Shown here: positions 8,625 through 16,898 of the stretch, piece after piece
Position numbering within the stretch: position 1 is the stretch's first letter
Layout of the letters: every line of letters begins with the position of its first letter
Origin: Streptomyces sp. NBC_01754
Lineage (GTDB): Bacteria > Actinomycetota > Actinomycetes > Streptomycetales > Streptomycetaceae
NCBI RefSeq assembly: GCF_035918015.1
Contig: NZ_CP109132.1
Span: forward strand, 6,634,001 to 6,698,000
Direction: 5' to 3'
DNA: 64,000 nt
The notes under the pieces: generated by a model
The model's database searches: none
What the model was told of the DNA's origin: nothing
The model's input: the letters and a program-made list of their open reading frames with translations, nothing else
Made by a program: the position numbers and the translations under genes

Positions 8625-8978
8625 TCACGCCGCCCCGGAGCCCCGCCGCCCCTTGTAGTTGATCTTCATCGTGTCCATGTCGGTCACGGTGGAGCGCAGC
8701 CCGCCGTGAGACAGGCCCCGGTCCCGCAGTGTCCGCTCGGCGCGGTCCTCGGCGATGGCCGCGGCCATCTCGTCGCCGTCCTCCGGGTCGGACACCACCA
8801 CGAAGCGGAAGCTGAAGTGCTTCAGGACCGCGTCGTACGCGAGGGAGCCCTCCTCGGTGAACTGCATGGCGCTGAGCCCGTGTGCGTCCACCTCGGCCAG
8901 CAGGCGCTCCCGGTCCGGGCCGGTCAGCCCCTCCCAGGTACCCCGCACGATCACCCGGTACGTGTGCTGCGTGCTCAT
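8625..8978 (-). CDS. DUF6204 family protein
   Basis: 117-residue soluble protein starting MSTQHTYRVIVRG. It has a ferredoxin-like alternation of strands and helices: a TYRVIVRGTW strand, MQFTEEGSLAYD, FSFRFVVVSD, and a closing LRSTVTDMDTMKINYKGR. This matches the streptomycete DUF6204 family as I remember it; no function is known. It is monocistronic in appearance, ending just upstream of the metY promoter. The longer frame 5' of the ATG at 8978 has no recognisable content. Confidence 0.75.
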   Translation of the reverse strand: MSTQHTYRVIVRGTWEGLTGPDRERLLAEVDAHGLSAMQFTEEGSLAYDAVLKHFSFRFVVVSDPEDGDEMAAAIAEDRAERTLRDRGLSHGGLRSTVTDMDTMKINYKGRRGSGAA

Positions 8979-9173
8979 CGTCCTGCCCGTCCTCGTCTTC
9001 CGCCGGCCGCCCCGGAGCGGTGCCCCGGGTGGGAAGTGAAGGGTACGACGGCGAGGACCGGACCGACCCCGAATTACACCGTGGCCCCCTGCCCGCCGGC
9101 TTCGTGGGGCGGGGCCTCGCACCACCGGATCGCCGGCCGGCGAGGTCATGGCCCACCCGGACTGACGGGACCG

Positions 9174-9527
9174 TCAGGCGGGGAGGTTGCGGTCCACGTA
9201 CTCGAAGACGGAACCGTCCGGGTGCAGGGCGATCAGATTGCGGCCCGCCGGAGTGGGCACCGGCCCCGCGATGACCTTCGCCCCCACCCGGGTCAGCGCC
9301 GCGTGGGCCTCGTCCACGTCCTTCACGGCGATGGTGGCCGACACCTTGCGCAGTACGTCGATCTCCGCCGCCGGGCCGCTCATCAGCAGGAAGCAGCCGA
9401 TCGCGGCCACCGAGACCCCGCCGCGCTCGAAGCGCAGGGCGGGGGTGCCGGTCAGGCCCTCGTAGAAGGCCACCGCGGCCTCCAGGTCGTCGACGCAGAT
9501 ACGCAGCGTGGTTCCCAGGATCTCCAT
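9174..9527 (-). CDS. VOC (glyoxalase/bleomycin-resistance fold) protein
   Basis: 117-residue vicinal-oxygen-chelate protein with two beta-alpha-beta-beta-beta units: LGTTLRICVDDLEAAVAFYEGLTG in the first, and SATIAVKDVDEAHAALTRVGAKVI then GRNLIALHPDGSVFEYVD in the second. The metal-ligand positions are weak in the first half, so it may be a binding protein rather than an enzyme. The ATG at 9527 gives the natural family start; the open frame upstream is a shadow. Confidence 0.8.
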   Translation of the reverse strand: MEILGTTLRICVDDLEAAVAFYEGLTGTPALRFERGGVSVAAIGCFLLMSGPAAEIDVLRKVSATIAVKDVDEAHAALTRVGAKVIAGPVPTPAGRNLIALHPDGSVFEYVDRNLPA

Positions 9528-9600
9528 GCCCACGAGGTTAGTTGGCCCCCCGCCGATGTGTGATCGGTTCCGCCGTACGGCACCGCCGGGATCCCGGACC

Positions 9601-9638
9601 GGGCCTGCCATGGCGGTCCGGACCGCCGGGGCAGGCCC
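9601..9638 (-). terminator. Hairpin downstream of methyltransferase gene
   Basis: Nested inverted repeats: GGGCCTGCC (9601-9609) pairs with GGCAGGCCC (9630-9638), and inside it is the perfect 16-bp palindrome GGCGGTCCGGACCGCC (9612-9627). It lies just past the methyltransferase stop on the minus strand, as a terminator would. Confidence 0.65.
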
Positions 9639-9646
9639 CTCGCCGG

Positions 9647-10453
9647 TCAGACCCGGCAGAGCACCTCGCCGTGCGGGACCATGAACCACGCGTCGGGCTC
9701 CTCGCCCCACGCCCGCCAGGCCTCCGCGACCGCCGCCAGCTGTCCGGCCGTCGCGTGCCCGCCCTCCACCGCGCGCTCCGCGTACGCCGAAGCAGTCGTA
9801 CGGTCCGCCCACAGCCCGCTCCACCACGCCCGGTCCTCCCCGGCGTAGCACCAGGCCCCCGCGCTCGGGGTGATGTCGGTGAAGCCCGCCCGGCGGGCCC
9901 AGGACAGCAGCCGGCGTCCGGCGTCCGGTTCGCCGCCGTTGGTGCGGGCGACCCGGCGGTAGAGCTCCAGCCAGTCGGTCATCCCCGGCACCGACGGGTA
10001 CCAGGCCATCGCGGCGTAGTCGCTGTCACGCGCCGCGACGACACCGCCCGGCCGGCACACCCGCCGCATCTCGCGGAGCGCCTGGACCGGGTCCCCCACG
10101 TGCTGGAGCACCTGATGGGCGTGGACCACGTCGAAGGAGCCGTCGGGGAAGTCCAGCGCGTGGACGTCGGCGACGGCGAACTCCACGTTGTCCAGGCCGC
10201 GTCCGCCCGCCACCGCGGCCGCCTGGCCGAGGATGCCGTGGCCCGTGTCCACCGCGGTCACCCGCCCTGGCGCCACCAGCGCGGCGAGGTCGGCGGTGAT
10301 GGTGCCCGGTCCGCAACCGACGTCCAGCACCCGCAGCCCGGGGCGGAGTTCGTCCAGCAGGTAGGCCGCGGAGTTCGCGGCGGTGCGCCAGCGGTGCGAG
10401 CGCAGCACCGACTCGTGGTGGCCGTGCGTGTAGACGGCGGTTTCCCTGGACAT
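9647..10453 (-). CDS. Class I SAM-dependent methyltransferase
   Basis: 268-residue methyltransferase. Motif I is VLDVGCGPGTIT and the acidic motif II residue is in VTAVDTG. Post-motif segments are FAVADVHALDFPDGSFDVVHAHQVLQH and the motif III loop REMRRVCRPGGVVAARD, the ubiquinone/menaquinone-biosynthesis-like type that methylates small molecules. The C-terminal 100 residues (GGEPDAGRRLLSWARRAGF...) are typical of stand-alone actinobacterial members. No substrate can be named. A near-perfect 28-bp palindrome lies 73 bp upstream and probably controls it. Confidence 0.85.
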   Translation of the reverse strand: MSRETAVYTHGHHESVLRSHRWRTAANSAAYLLDELRPGLRVLDVGCGPGTITADLAALVAPGRVTAVDTGHGILGQAAAVAGGRGLDNVEFAVADVHALDFPDGSFDVVHAHQVLQHVGDPVQALREMRRVCRPGGVVAARDSDYAAMAWYPSVPGMTDWLELYRRVARTNGGEPDAGRRLLSWARRAGFTDITPSAGAWCYAGEDRAWWSGLWADRTTASAYAERAVEGGHATAGQLAAVAEAWRAWGEEPDAWFMVPHGEVLCRV

Positions 10454-10525
10454 GGCCGTACGTCCTCTCTCTCGCCCCGTGCGCCTGAGCGGCTGCCGGT
10501 ACGGCCACCGTACGCCCGCGTACCC

Positions 10526-10553
10526 GTATCCTGAGACAGTCGTCTCAGGATAC
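10526..10553. promoter_or_regulatory. 28-bp perfect palindrome, TetR-type operator candidate
   Basis: Arms GTATCCTGAGAC (10526-10537) and GTCTCAGGATAC (10542-10553) are exact reverse complements around AGTC. The core GAGAC-N4-GTCTC is of the kind bound by TetR/AcrR repressors. It is 73 bp upstream of the methyltransferase start and 9 bp past the stop of the PAP2-kinase gene, so a terminator role is possible, but the moderate G+C and extreme symmetry favour an operator. No TetR gene is adjacent. Confidence 0.6.
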
Positions 10554-10561
10554 GGTCTGGG

Positions 10562-12058
10562 TCATACCGGCCTCGGGCAGTAGACGGTCAGCGCCTCCGG
10601 CAACTTGTCGATCACCAACTCGGCTCCGGAACGGGCGACTTCACCGTCGTACGCATACGGCGTCCCCTCCGCGAGACCGGAGATCCGGACCTCGCGCCGG
10701 CGTACCGCCGCGTGGACGGGGGAGCGCGTCAGCGGCCCGGCGACCGCCGCCGCGAGCAGCCGGAGCGCCGGTGTCCGGCCGCCGTGCACCACCCGTACGT
10801 CCAGCAGCCCGTCCGCCAGGTTGTGGCGCCGCCCGGGGGCGGGGCCCACCCGCTGGAACATCCCGTTGCCCACGAAGAGGAGCCACAACGGGCGCCGCCT
10901 GCCCTGGAGCTCGGCCGTCAACGGGCGTTCGCCACGCAGTGCCTCGAAGGCCGCCAGTACCCCGGCCGGCCAGCCGCCGATCCTCGGTGCCCAGCGCTCC
11001 CGGGTCCGCACCAGCTCCGGATACACCCCCAGGCTGAACGCGTTGAGGAAGTACCCGTCCGCCTCCGAGGCGCCCCGCGGGCCAGGACGGAACCGGCCCA
11101 GATCGACCCGGACCGCGTCGCCCGAGGCGAGCGCCGCCGCCGTGTCGTGCACCGCCTCGATCCCCAGGTCGTACGCGAAGTGGTTGAGGGTGCCCCCGGG
11201 GAACACCGCGAGCGGTACCCCGTGCGCCGCCGCGACCGAGGCCGCCAGGTTGACCGTGCCGTCGCCCCCGCAGACCCCCAGTGCCCGCCCCCGTCCCGCC
11301 GCCTCCTCCAGGGAGCCGGAGAGGTCCGAGGGCGCGCACTCCAGCACCGTGGCGAGCGGCAGCGCCTCGCGCACGAGCCCCGCCGCGCCGGTCGCGGACC
11401 CGGACTCCCGGTTCACGACCACCACCAGCCCGTCCCCGGCCGGCAGCGACGGTGCCCGGGCCGGCGGTCTGCCCGGCGCGGGCAGCTGCCCGCGGGTCGG
11501 TATCACGCCCCGCAGGGCGAACGCCGCCCCTGTGCCGAGTGCCGCCCCGGCCAGGACGTCGCTCGGGTAGTGCACCCCGGAGTAGACCCGCGACGCGGCC
11601 ACCGCCACCGCCACCGGAGCGACGACCGCGCCCCAGCCCTTCGACTCCAGGGCGACACCGGTCGCGAAAGCCGCCGCCGACGCGGCGTGCCCGGACGGGA
11701 AGGAGGTGGTGAACGGCTGCCGCTTCAACCGCCGTATCACCGGCACCAGATCCAGCACCGGCCGCTCCCTGCGCACCGCCCGCTTGGCCACGGTGTTGAT
11801 CGCCGCCGAGGCGAGGGCCAGCGAGGCGACCCCGCGCAGCGCGGCCCGTCGGGACCGGGCGCCGCTCCCCAGCGCGGCCATGCCCGCCGCCGCGCCGAAC
11901 CACAGCAGGCCGTGGTTCGCGCCACGGCTCAGCCGGGGCAGGACGTGCTCGGCGCCCGGCCAGTGCCGATCCGCCACGGCCTGGAACGCGGCGAGGTCGT
12001 AGCGGTGGAGACGGGCCCGCCAGGGGCCGGGCGGGGGGAGTGGGTGCGAAGTCGGCAT
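10562..12058 (-). CDS. PAP2 phosphatase - diacylglycerol kinase-like fusion
   Basis: 498-residue two-domain protein. Residues about 40-190 are a PAP2 lipid phosphatase with all three motifs: KRAVRRERP, PSGHAA and SRVYSGVHYPSD, with several membrane helices between them. Residues about 215-498 are a lipid/sphingosine-kinase (DAGK) domain with GGDGTVN and PGGTLNHFA and a C-terminal beta-sandwich. The ATG at 12058 is preferred to a start 16 codons earlier. The fusion puts phosphatase and kinase for lipid phosphates in one membrane-linked chain. The substrate, perhaps phosphatidate or a polyprenyl phosphate, is unknown. It is divergent from the IclR gene. Confidence 0.88.
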   Translation of the reverse strand: MPTSHPLPPPGPWRARLHRYDLAAFQAVADRHWPGAEHVLPRLSRGANHGLLWFGAAAGMAALGSGARSRRAALRGVASLALASAAINTVAKRAVRRERPVLDLVPVIRRLKRQPFTTSFPSGHAASAAAFATGVALESKGWGAVVAPVAVAVAASRVYSGVHYPSDVLAGAALGTGAAFALRGVIPTRGQLPAPGRPPARAPSLPAGDGLVVVVNRESGSATGAAGLVREALPLATVLECAPSDLSGSLEEAAGRGRALGVCGGDGTVNLAASVAAAHGVPLAVFPGGTLNHFAYDLGIEAVHDTAAALASGDAVRVDLGRFRPGPRGASEADGYFLNAFSLGVYPELVRTRERWAPRIGGWPAGVLAAFEALRGERPLTAELQGRRRPLWLLFVGNGMFQRVGPAPGRRHNLADGLLDVRVVHGGRTPALRLLAAAVAGPLTRSPVHAAVRRREVRISGLAEGTPYAYDGEVARSGAELVIDKLPEALTVYCPRPV

Positions 12059-12189
12059 GGCACAGCGAATACCCTGCCGACGGGCCGCGAATCCGGAGGC
12101 GCGCACACCCCAGACGGCCGGAAACCCGGAGACCGGCGGCCTATGGGGTGGATTGCCCCGATGTCCGGCCGCATGCCTGGTCAGGAGCG

Positions 12190-12218
12190 TTGCCCGGCAA
12201 GTGGGCTGCGGCTAGCCT
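12190..12218 (+). promoter_or_regulatory. Promoter of the IclR-SMP30 operon
   Basis: TTGCCC (12190-12195), 17-bp spacer, TAGCCT (12213-12218). The same TAGCCT -10 occurs at metY. The transcript would begin about 50 bases before the ATG at 12274. Confidence 0.5.
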
Positions 12219-12273
12219 GCGTTCGTGATTCCGGTCACTGGCCGGAGTGTCGAACGGAATGGGGTGGGTGATC

Positions 12274-13047
12274 ATGGGGCGACTCGTCCCCGCGGTGACC
12301 AGGGCGCTGGACGTACTCGAACTCTTCCTCGAGAGCGACGGCACCCTCTCCGCTCCCGAGGTCACCCGCAGGCTCCAGCTGCCGCGGACCACGGTCCATG
12401 AACTGCTCACCACCCTCGCCGCACGTTCCTACCTGGTCACGGTTCCCCAGCAGCCCGGCCGCTACCGGCTCGGGGTCCGCACCTACCAGCTCGGCAGCCG
12501 GTACGCGGAACAGCTCGACCTGGCCGCCGAGGGCCAGCAGGTGGCACGGGAGGTCGCCGAGACCTGCGGCGAGACGGTCCACGTGGCGATCCTGGAGGAC
12601 ACGGAGGTCATCTACATCGCCAAGGTGGACTCCACCCACGCGGTCCGGATGGTCTCCGCGGCGGGCCGCAAGCTGCCCGCCCACTGCACCTCCGTCGGCA
12701 AGCTGCTGCTGGCCGCGCTGCCGGAGGCGGAGCTCGACGCCCGGCTCGACGGACGTGAACTCGTCGCGATGACGGACAACAGCGTCACCGACGCCGGGGA
12801 ACTGCGGGCGGCGCTCGCCGTGGTACGGGAGCGGGGCGTCGCCGTCGAGCACCGGGAGTCCAACCCCGACGTGAGCTGCGTCGCGGCGCCGGTGCGCGAC
12901 CGGTCAGGACGGGTCGTCGCCGCGCTCTCCATCTCCGTGCCGATGATCCGCTGGAGCGAGGAACGCGAGGCGGAACTGGCCCGGCTCGCCGCCGACGGCG
13001 CCGGCTCCCTGTCCGGCAGGCTCGGCCACCACCGGGGGCAGGCGTGA
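12274..13047 (+). CDS. IclR-family transcriptional regulator
   Basis: 257-residue regulator: N-terminal winged helix (VTRALDVLELF..., recognition region LQLPRTTVHELLTTLAARSYL) and a C-terminal effector domain with AEGQQVAREVAETCGETVHVAIL, LPAHCTSVGKLLLA and the SNPDVSCVAAPVRD segment that closes the ligand pocket. The ATG at 12274 has GGGGTGGG upstream; in-frame GTG 12247 and ATG 12259 are alternatives. It overlaps the lactonase gene by GTGA. IclR members paired with SMP-30 enzymes usually respond to sugar acids or aromatic acids. That is family knowledge, and the ligand here is unknown. Confidence 0.9.
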   Translation: MGRLVPAVTRALDVLELFLESDGTLSAPEVTRRLQLPRTTVHELLTTLAARSYLVTVPQQPGRYRLGVRTYQLGSRYAEQLDLAAEGQQVAREVAETCGETVHVAILEDTEVIYIAKVDSTHAVRMVSAAGRKLPAHCTSVGKLLLAALPEAELDARLDGRELVAMTDNSVTDAGELRAALAVVRERGVAVEHRESNPDVSCVAAPVRDRSGRVVAALSISVPMIRWSEEREAELARLAADGAGSLSGRLGHHRGQA

Positions 13048-13892
13048 GCCCGTCCTGGGAGATCGCCGTCCGGGAACGGGCGGAGCTCGGCGAGGGTCCC
13101 ACCTGGGACCCGGTGGCCGGCAGGCTGATCTGGGTCGACATCCTCTCGGCCCGCGTCCACACCCACGACCCGTCGACCGGCCGCCGTACGGTCATGGCGA
13201 CGGGCCAGCACGTAGGCGCGGCGAAGCCGCGGGCGGGCGGCGGCCTGGTGGTCAACCTGAGGGACGGGATCGGTCTCTACGACGCCGCCGGAGCCTTCTC
13301 GTGGCTCGTGAGGGACCCCGTGCCCGGGCGGCGGGGCAACGACGCGGCCGTGGCCCCGGACGGGGCGCTCTGGGCGGGCACCATGCGCTACGACGAAGCG
13401 GCCGGCGGGGGCACGCTGTCCCGTGTGGCGCCGGACGGCACGGTGGCGCGCATGCCCACCGCGGTGACGGTCAGCAACGGCACCGGGTGGAGCCCGGACG
13501 GCCGCCTCATGTACTACATCGACACCCCGACCCGGCGGATCGACGTGTTCGACGTCGACGGCGAGCGGATCCACGGCCGCCGCCCCTTCGTCACCGTCCC
13601 GTCCGGCCAGGGATGGCCCGACGGGCTGGCGGTGGACGCCGACGGCTGTGTCTGGGTCGCCTTCTGGGAGGGTGCGGCGATCCGGCGCTACACGCCCGAC
13701 GGCCGCCCGGACCGGGTCGTGGGACTGCCCGTCCGCAGGCCCACCGCCTGCGCCTTCGGCGGCCCCGGCCTGCGGGACCTGTACGTCTCCACCGCACGGA
13801 CCGGCCTGGCGGCACCGCACCCGCTCTCCGGTTCGCTGCTGGTGCTGCCGGACGCGGGGCAGGGGCTGCCCGGGACGCCGTTCGCGGGTTGA
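13044..13892 (+). CDS. SMP-30/gluconolactonase family lactonase
   Basis: 282-residue six-bladed beta-propeller of the SMP-30/regucalcin/gluconolactonase family, hydrolysing sugar lactones with a divalent metal. Metal ligands are visible: Glu17 in LGEGPTWD, the asparagine in VSNGTGWSPD and the aspartate in GWPDGLAVD. Substrate-loop residues lie in RGNDAAVAPDG. It overlaps the IclR gene by GTGA, so regulator and enzyme form one operon. The protein is cytoplasmic (no signal peptide). Confidence 0.88.
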   Translation: MSPSWEIAVRERAELGEGPTWDPVAGRLIWVDILSARVHTHDPSTGRRTVMATGQHVGAAKPRAGGGLVVNLRDGIGLYDAAGAFSWLVRDPVPGRRGNDAAVAPDGALWAGTMRYDEAAGGGTLSRVAPDGTVARMPTAVTVSNGTGWSPDGRLMYYIDTPTRRIDVFDVDGERIHGRRPFVTVPSGQGWPDGLAVDADGCVWVAFWEGAAIRRYTPDGRPDRVVGLPVRRPTACAFGGPGLRDLYVSTARTGLAAPHPLSGSLLVLPDAGQGLPGTPFAG

Positions 13893-13945
13893 CCCCGCCG
13901 GCCCGGCCCGGGGGCCGTGCGCGGGCGCGGGCCGGGGAACCTCCG

Positions 13946-13951
13946 TATAAA
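13946..13951 (+). promoter_or_regulatory. Possible -10 element TATAAA
   Basis: TATAAA, rare in this G+C-rich DNA, lies 42 bases before the aminotransferase-like start and just ahead of its strong ribosome site. No convincing -35 was found. Confidence 0.3.
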
Positions 13952-13987
13952 AGGCCACAGGGCGAACGCGTGCGGAGGAGGTCCGGG

Positions 13988-15229
13988 ATGCACGGGAGCG
14001 AGCGGAAGCGGACCCACCCCGTCCGGCAGGACCGCGGCCCGGTGAGGTACGGCCCACCCGCCCCCGACCCCGGCCTTCCCGCCCTGCCCGAACTGGTCGC
14101 CGTCCTGGCGGCCTCGGCGGGCCGGACCCTGGCCGAACCGCCCGGCGGAGGAGGCGCCCTGCGGGAGGCCGCCCTCGCCTACTGGCGGCGGCGGGGGCTG
14201 CACGGCGGACCCGAGGACGTCGTGGCCGCCCCGGGCGCCCCGCCCCTCCTGTTCGCGCTCATGGCCGCGTACGGGGGCGACGTGCTGATGCCGCGGCCCT
14301 GCCCGGCCACCTGGATACCGCAGGCCCGGCTGCTGGGCGGGACCGCCTACCCGGTGCCGACTCCGGCCGAGTGCGGAGGCGTCCCCGACCCGTACGCCCT
14401 GCTGGAGACCGTGCGCCGGGTGCGGGCCGAAGGCGGCAGGCCCCGGCTGCTGCTGCTCTCCGTGGCCGACGACCCCACCGCCACCGTCGCCCCGCCGGAG
14501 CTGCTGCGCGAGGTCTGCGAGGCCGCGGTGGCGGAGGGACTGCACATCGTCAGCGACGAGACCTGGCGCGACACCGTGCACCGTCCGCTGGACACGCTGC
14601 TGGTGAGTCCCGCCGAGATGTGCCCCGACGACGTCACCGTCCTCACCGATCTGGCCGGGGCGCTGGTCCCCGCCGCGTGGCCGGTCGCCGTCGCCCGGTT
14701 TCCGCCCAGCGCCGGGGGCCGTGCCGGCCGCCGCGCCAGGGTGCTCGACGTCCTGACCGCGCTCGGCGCCCTGGTGGCCGAGCCCGTGGCCCGGGCCGCC
14801 GCCCACGCGCTGGGGGAGCCCGGCGCCGTCACCGACCGTGTCCGGCGGGCCGCGGCGGTCCACGCGGGGGTGGCCCTCGCCGCGCACCGGGCCGTCCTCA
14901 CCGCCGGCGCGCTGGCCAGACCCCCGCAGGCCGGCCGTCACCTCTACGCCGACCTCGGCCCGCTCCGGTCCCGGCTGGCCGACCGGGGCGTCACGGACTC
15001 CATGGAGCTGGAGGAGTACCTGACGGGCCGGCTCGGCGCTCCCGCCCCTGGGGGCCACCGGTTCGGTGACGAACTGGGTGCCCTGCGGGTGCGCCTGGGC
15101 ACCGGAGCGCTGCTCGGAGCGACCCCCGAGGAGCGGGCCGGGTCCCTCACCGCTGTGGAACCCCTGCGATTGCCCCATGTGGCACAAGCGCTGAGCATGT
15201 TCGCAGCGGCCTTCGAAGAACTCGGCTGA
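13988..15229 (+). CDS. Aminotransferase-fold protein lacking the PLP lysine
   Basis: 413 residues with the layout of class I/II aminotransferases: N-terminal arm, YWRRRGL, the cofactor-loop region DVVAAPGAPPLLFALM, GGDVLMPRPCPATW, the LLLLSVADDPTA segment and the aspartate motif HIVSDETWRDTV. Where the Schiff-base SxSK should follow, the sequence reads VLTDLAGALVPAAWPVAVARF. The only lysine I can find in the whole protein is at residue 7, in the disordered N-terminus. It therefore cannot hold PLP in the usual way. The start ATG has GGAGGAGG upstream. It is followed after 13 bases by the MBL hydrolase, probably one operon. Its role is unknown: structural, regulatory or ligand binding. Confidence 0.8.
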   Translation: MHGSERKRTHPVRQDRGPVRYGPPAPDPGLPALPELVAVLAASAGRTLAEPPGGGGALREAALAYWRRRGLHGGPEDVVAAPGAPPLLFALMAAYGGDVLMPRPCPATWIPQARLLGGTAYPVPTPAECGGVPDPYALLETVRRVRAEGGRPRLLLLSVADDPTATVAPPELLREVCEAAVAEGLHIVSDETWRDTVHRPLDTLLVSPAEMCPDDVTVLTDLAGALVPAAWPVAVARFPPSAGGRAGRRARVLDVLTALGALVAEPVARAAAHALGEPGAVTDRVRRAAAVHAGVALAAHRAVLTAGALARPPQAGRHLYADLGPLRSRLADRGVTDSMELEEYLTGRLGAPAPGGHRFGDELGALRVRLGTGALLGATPEERAGSLTAVEPLRLPHVAQALSMFAAAFEELG

Positions 15230-15242
15230 CGGGAGCCTCTCG

Positions 15243-16265
15243 ATGACGGAACAGACGGAGCGCTCCCTGTCCGGACCGGGCGGTTCCACGCAGGGCCGGG
15301 TCGTCACGCCACGGCCCCTCGGGGAGGTCAGGACCTGGCCCCGCAGCTTCGCCGACCGGCTCACCTCCCCTCTTCCGGGTGGCAGGGGCATGACCCGTCT
15401 GGCCCGGGAGCGCGGTCTGCGGCCCAACGCCGAGGGCCTGCGGGGCATCCGCCGGCTGCCCTTCGCCCCCGAGCCGCTGCCCGAGGTGGCGCACGGCTCG
15501 CTCGCCGTCACCTGGGCCGGGCACGCCAGCTGGATCGTGCGCATCGGCGGGCTGACCGTCCTGACCGACCCGGTCTGGTCCCGCCGCATCCTCGGCACCC
15601 CCGCCAGGGTCACCCCGGTCGGCGTCCGCTGGGAGGAGCTGCCGGCGGTGGACGCGGTCCTCATCAGCCACAACCACTACGACCACCTCGACGCCCCCAC
15701 CCTGCGCCGGCTGCCCCGGGACACCCCCCTGTTCGTCCCGGCGGGGCTCGGGCGCTGGTGCAGGCGCCGCCGGTTCACCTGCGTCACCGAGCTCGACTGG
15801 TGGGAACGCGCCGAGCTGGACGGGGTCCGCCTCGACTTCGTGCCCTCCCACCACTGGTCCAAGCGCACCCTCACCGACACCTGCCGGTCCCTGTGGGGAG
15901 GCTGGATACTGGGCGACGGACAGGGGCGGCGCGTCTACTTCGCCGGGGACACGGGCTACGGGCACTGGTTCGGGGAGATCGGCCGCCGCTACCCGGGGAT
16001 CGACCTGGCCCTGCTCCCCATCGGGGCGTACGAGCCGCGCTGGTGGCTCTCGGACGTACACACCGACCCGGAAGAGGCCGTGCGGGCGTACGAGGACCTG
16101 GGGGCGGTCGCGATGGCTCCGATGCACTGGGCGACCTTCGTGCTGTCCGCCGAACCGGTCCTCGAACCGCTCGCCCGGCTCCGTACCGCCTGGCAGCGCG
16201 CCGGACACCCGCGCTCCCGCCTCTGGGACCTGCCGGTCGGCGGCTCCCGGCTCCTGGAGCACTGA
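15243..16265 (+). CDS. MBL-fold hydrolase, NAPE-PLD-like
   Basis: 340-residue metallo-beta-lactamase-fold enzyme. Zinc motif SHNHYDHLD, the second-site histidine in PSHHWSKR, the bridging aspartate in YFAGDTGYG and a late histidine in APMHWATF are all present. The long N-terminal extension (residues 1-80) and the GHASW and RWWLSDVHTDPEEA segments match bacterial relatives of N-acyl-phosphatidylethanolamine phospholipase D. Substrates could be phospholipid-like phosphodiesters. No signal peptide is seen. It is probably co-transcribed with the aminotransferase-like gene. Confidence 0.85.
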   Translation: MTEQTERSLSGPGGSTQGRVVTPRPLGEVRTWPRSFADRLTSPLPGGRGMTRLARERGLRPNAEGLRGIRRLPFAPEPLPEVAHGSLAVTWAGHASWIVRIGGLTVLTDPVWSRRILGTPARVTPVGVRWEELPAVDAVLISHNHYDHLDAPTLRRLPRDTPLFVPAGLGRWCRRRRFTCVTELDWWERAELDGVRLDFVPSHHWSKRTLTDTCRSLWGGWILGDGQGRRVYFAGDTGYGHWFGEIGRRYPGIDLALLPIGAYEPRWWLSDVHTDPEEAVRAYEDLGAVAMAPMHWATFVLSAEPVLEPLARLRTAWQRAGHPRSRLWDLPVGGSRLLEH

Positions 16266-16286
16266 GCCCCCTGGAGGCTCGGACGG

Positions 16287-16898
16287 TCAGTGCGCCCGCA
16301 GCCGGCGCCACATCGCGGGTGCCCCGCTGATCAGCAGCGTGAGCACCACCGCGGCGAGCACCCCCTGCCACGGCTCCCGGAAGAGCGAACCGCCGAGTAT
16401 CCCGACCAGCTGGTACGTCGCCGCCCATGCCAGACACGCGGGCACATCGCCGCGGGCGAACTGCCGCAGCGGCATCCGGCCGAGCAGGCAGGCCAGCATC
16501 ACCGGGATCCGGCCCGCGGGCACCAGCCTGGACAGCACCAGCACCGCCCCGCCGTGCTCCGCCAGCTTCTGCCGGGCCTGCTCCAGGCGCTCCGGCGCGG
16601 CCCGCCGGGTGATCGTCTCCAGCCACTTCGAGCCGTTCTTCGACCGCACGCCCCGCTGCCCCAGCCAGTACAGGCACATGTCCCCGAGGAACGCCGCGGA
16701 CGACGCCGCGGCGAACACGAAGAGCAGCGCGAACGGCGACGTCTGGTGGATCGCCACCGCGGCGGCCGAGCTCACCAGCGCCCCCGTCGGGACCACCGGG
16801 ACCAGCGCCCCCAGCGTCACCAGCGTGAACAGGGTCGGATAGCCGACCGCCTGCTGGGTGGACTCGGTCGGCAGCTGCCGCAGCACCTCCTGGATCAC
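16287..16898 (-). CDS. DedA/VTT-domain membrane protein
   Basis: 203-residue integral membrane protein with about five hydrophobic segments. It has the VTT/SNARE-associated hallmark: the re-entrant region AFLGDMCLYWLGQRG, the basic helix and the motif SRLVPAGRIPVMLACLLGRMPLRQF (normally a G-R-x-x-P-x-x-A-G type motif). DedA proteins are thought to move lipids such as undecaprenyl phosphate across the membrane. The GTG start overlaps the stop of the upstream MBL gene (GTGA), so the two are co-translated. Confidence 0.85.
   Translation of the reverse strand: MIQEVLRQLPTESTQQAVGYPTLFTLVTLGALVPVVPTGALVSSAAAVAIHQTSPFALLFVFAAASSAAFLGDMCLYWLGQRGVRSKNGSKWLETITRRAAPERLEQARQKLAEHGGAVLVLSRLVPAGRIPVMLACLLGRMPLRQFARGDVPACLAWAATYQLVGILGGSLFREPWQGVLAAVVLTLLISGAPAMWRRLRAH

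Noticed and set aside
13301..13987. Extension of the aminotransferase-like frame back over the lactonase gene
   Set aside because: It overlaps the SMP-30 gene in another frame; the strong GGAGGAGG site places the start at 13988.
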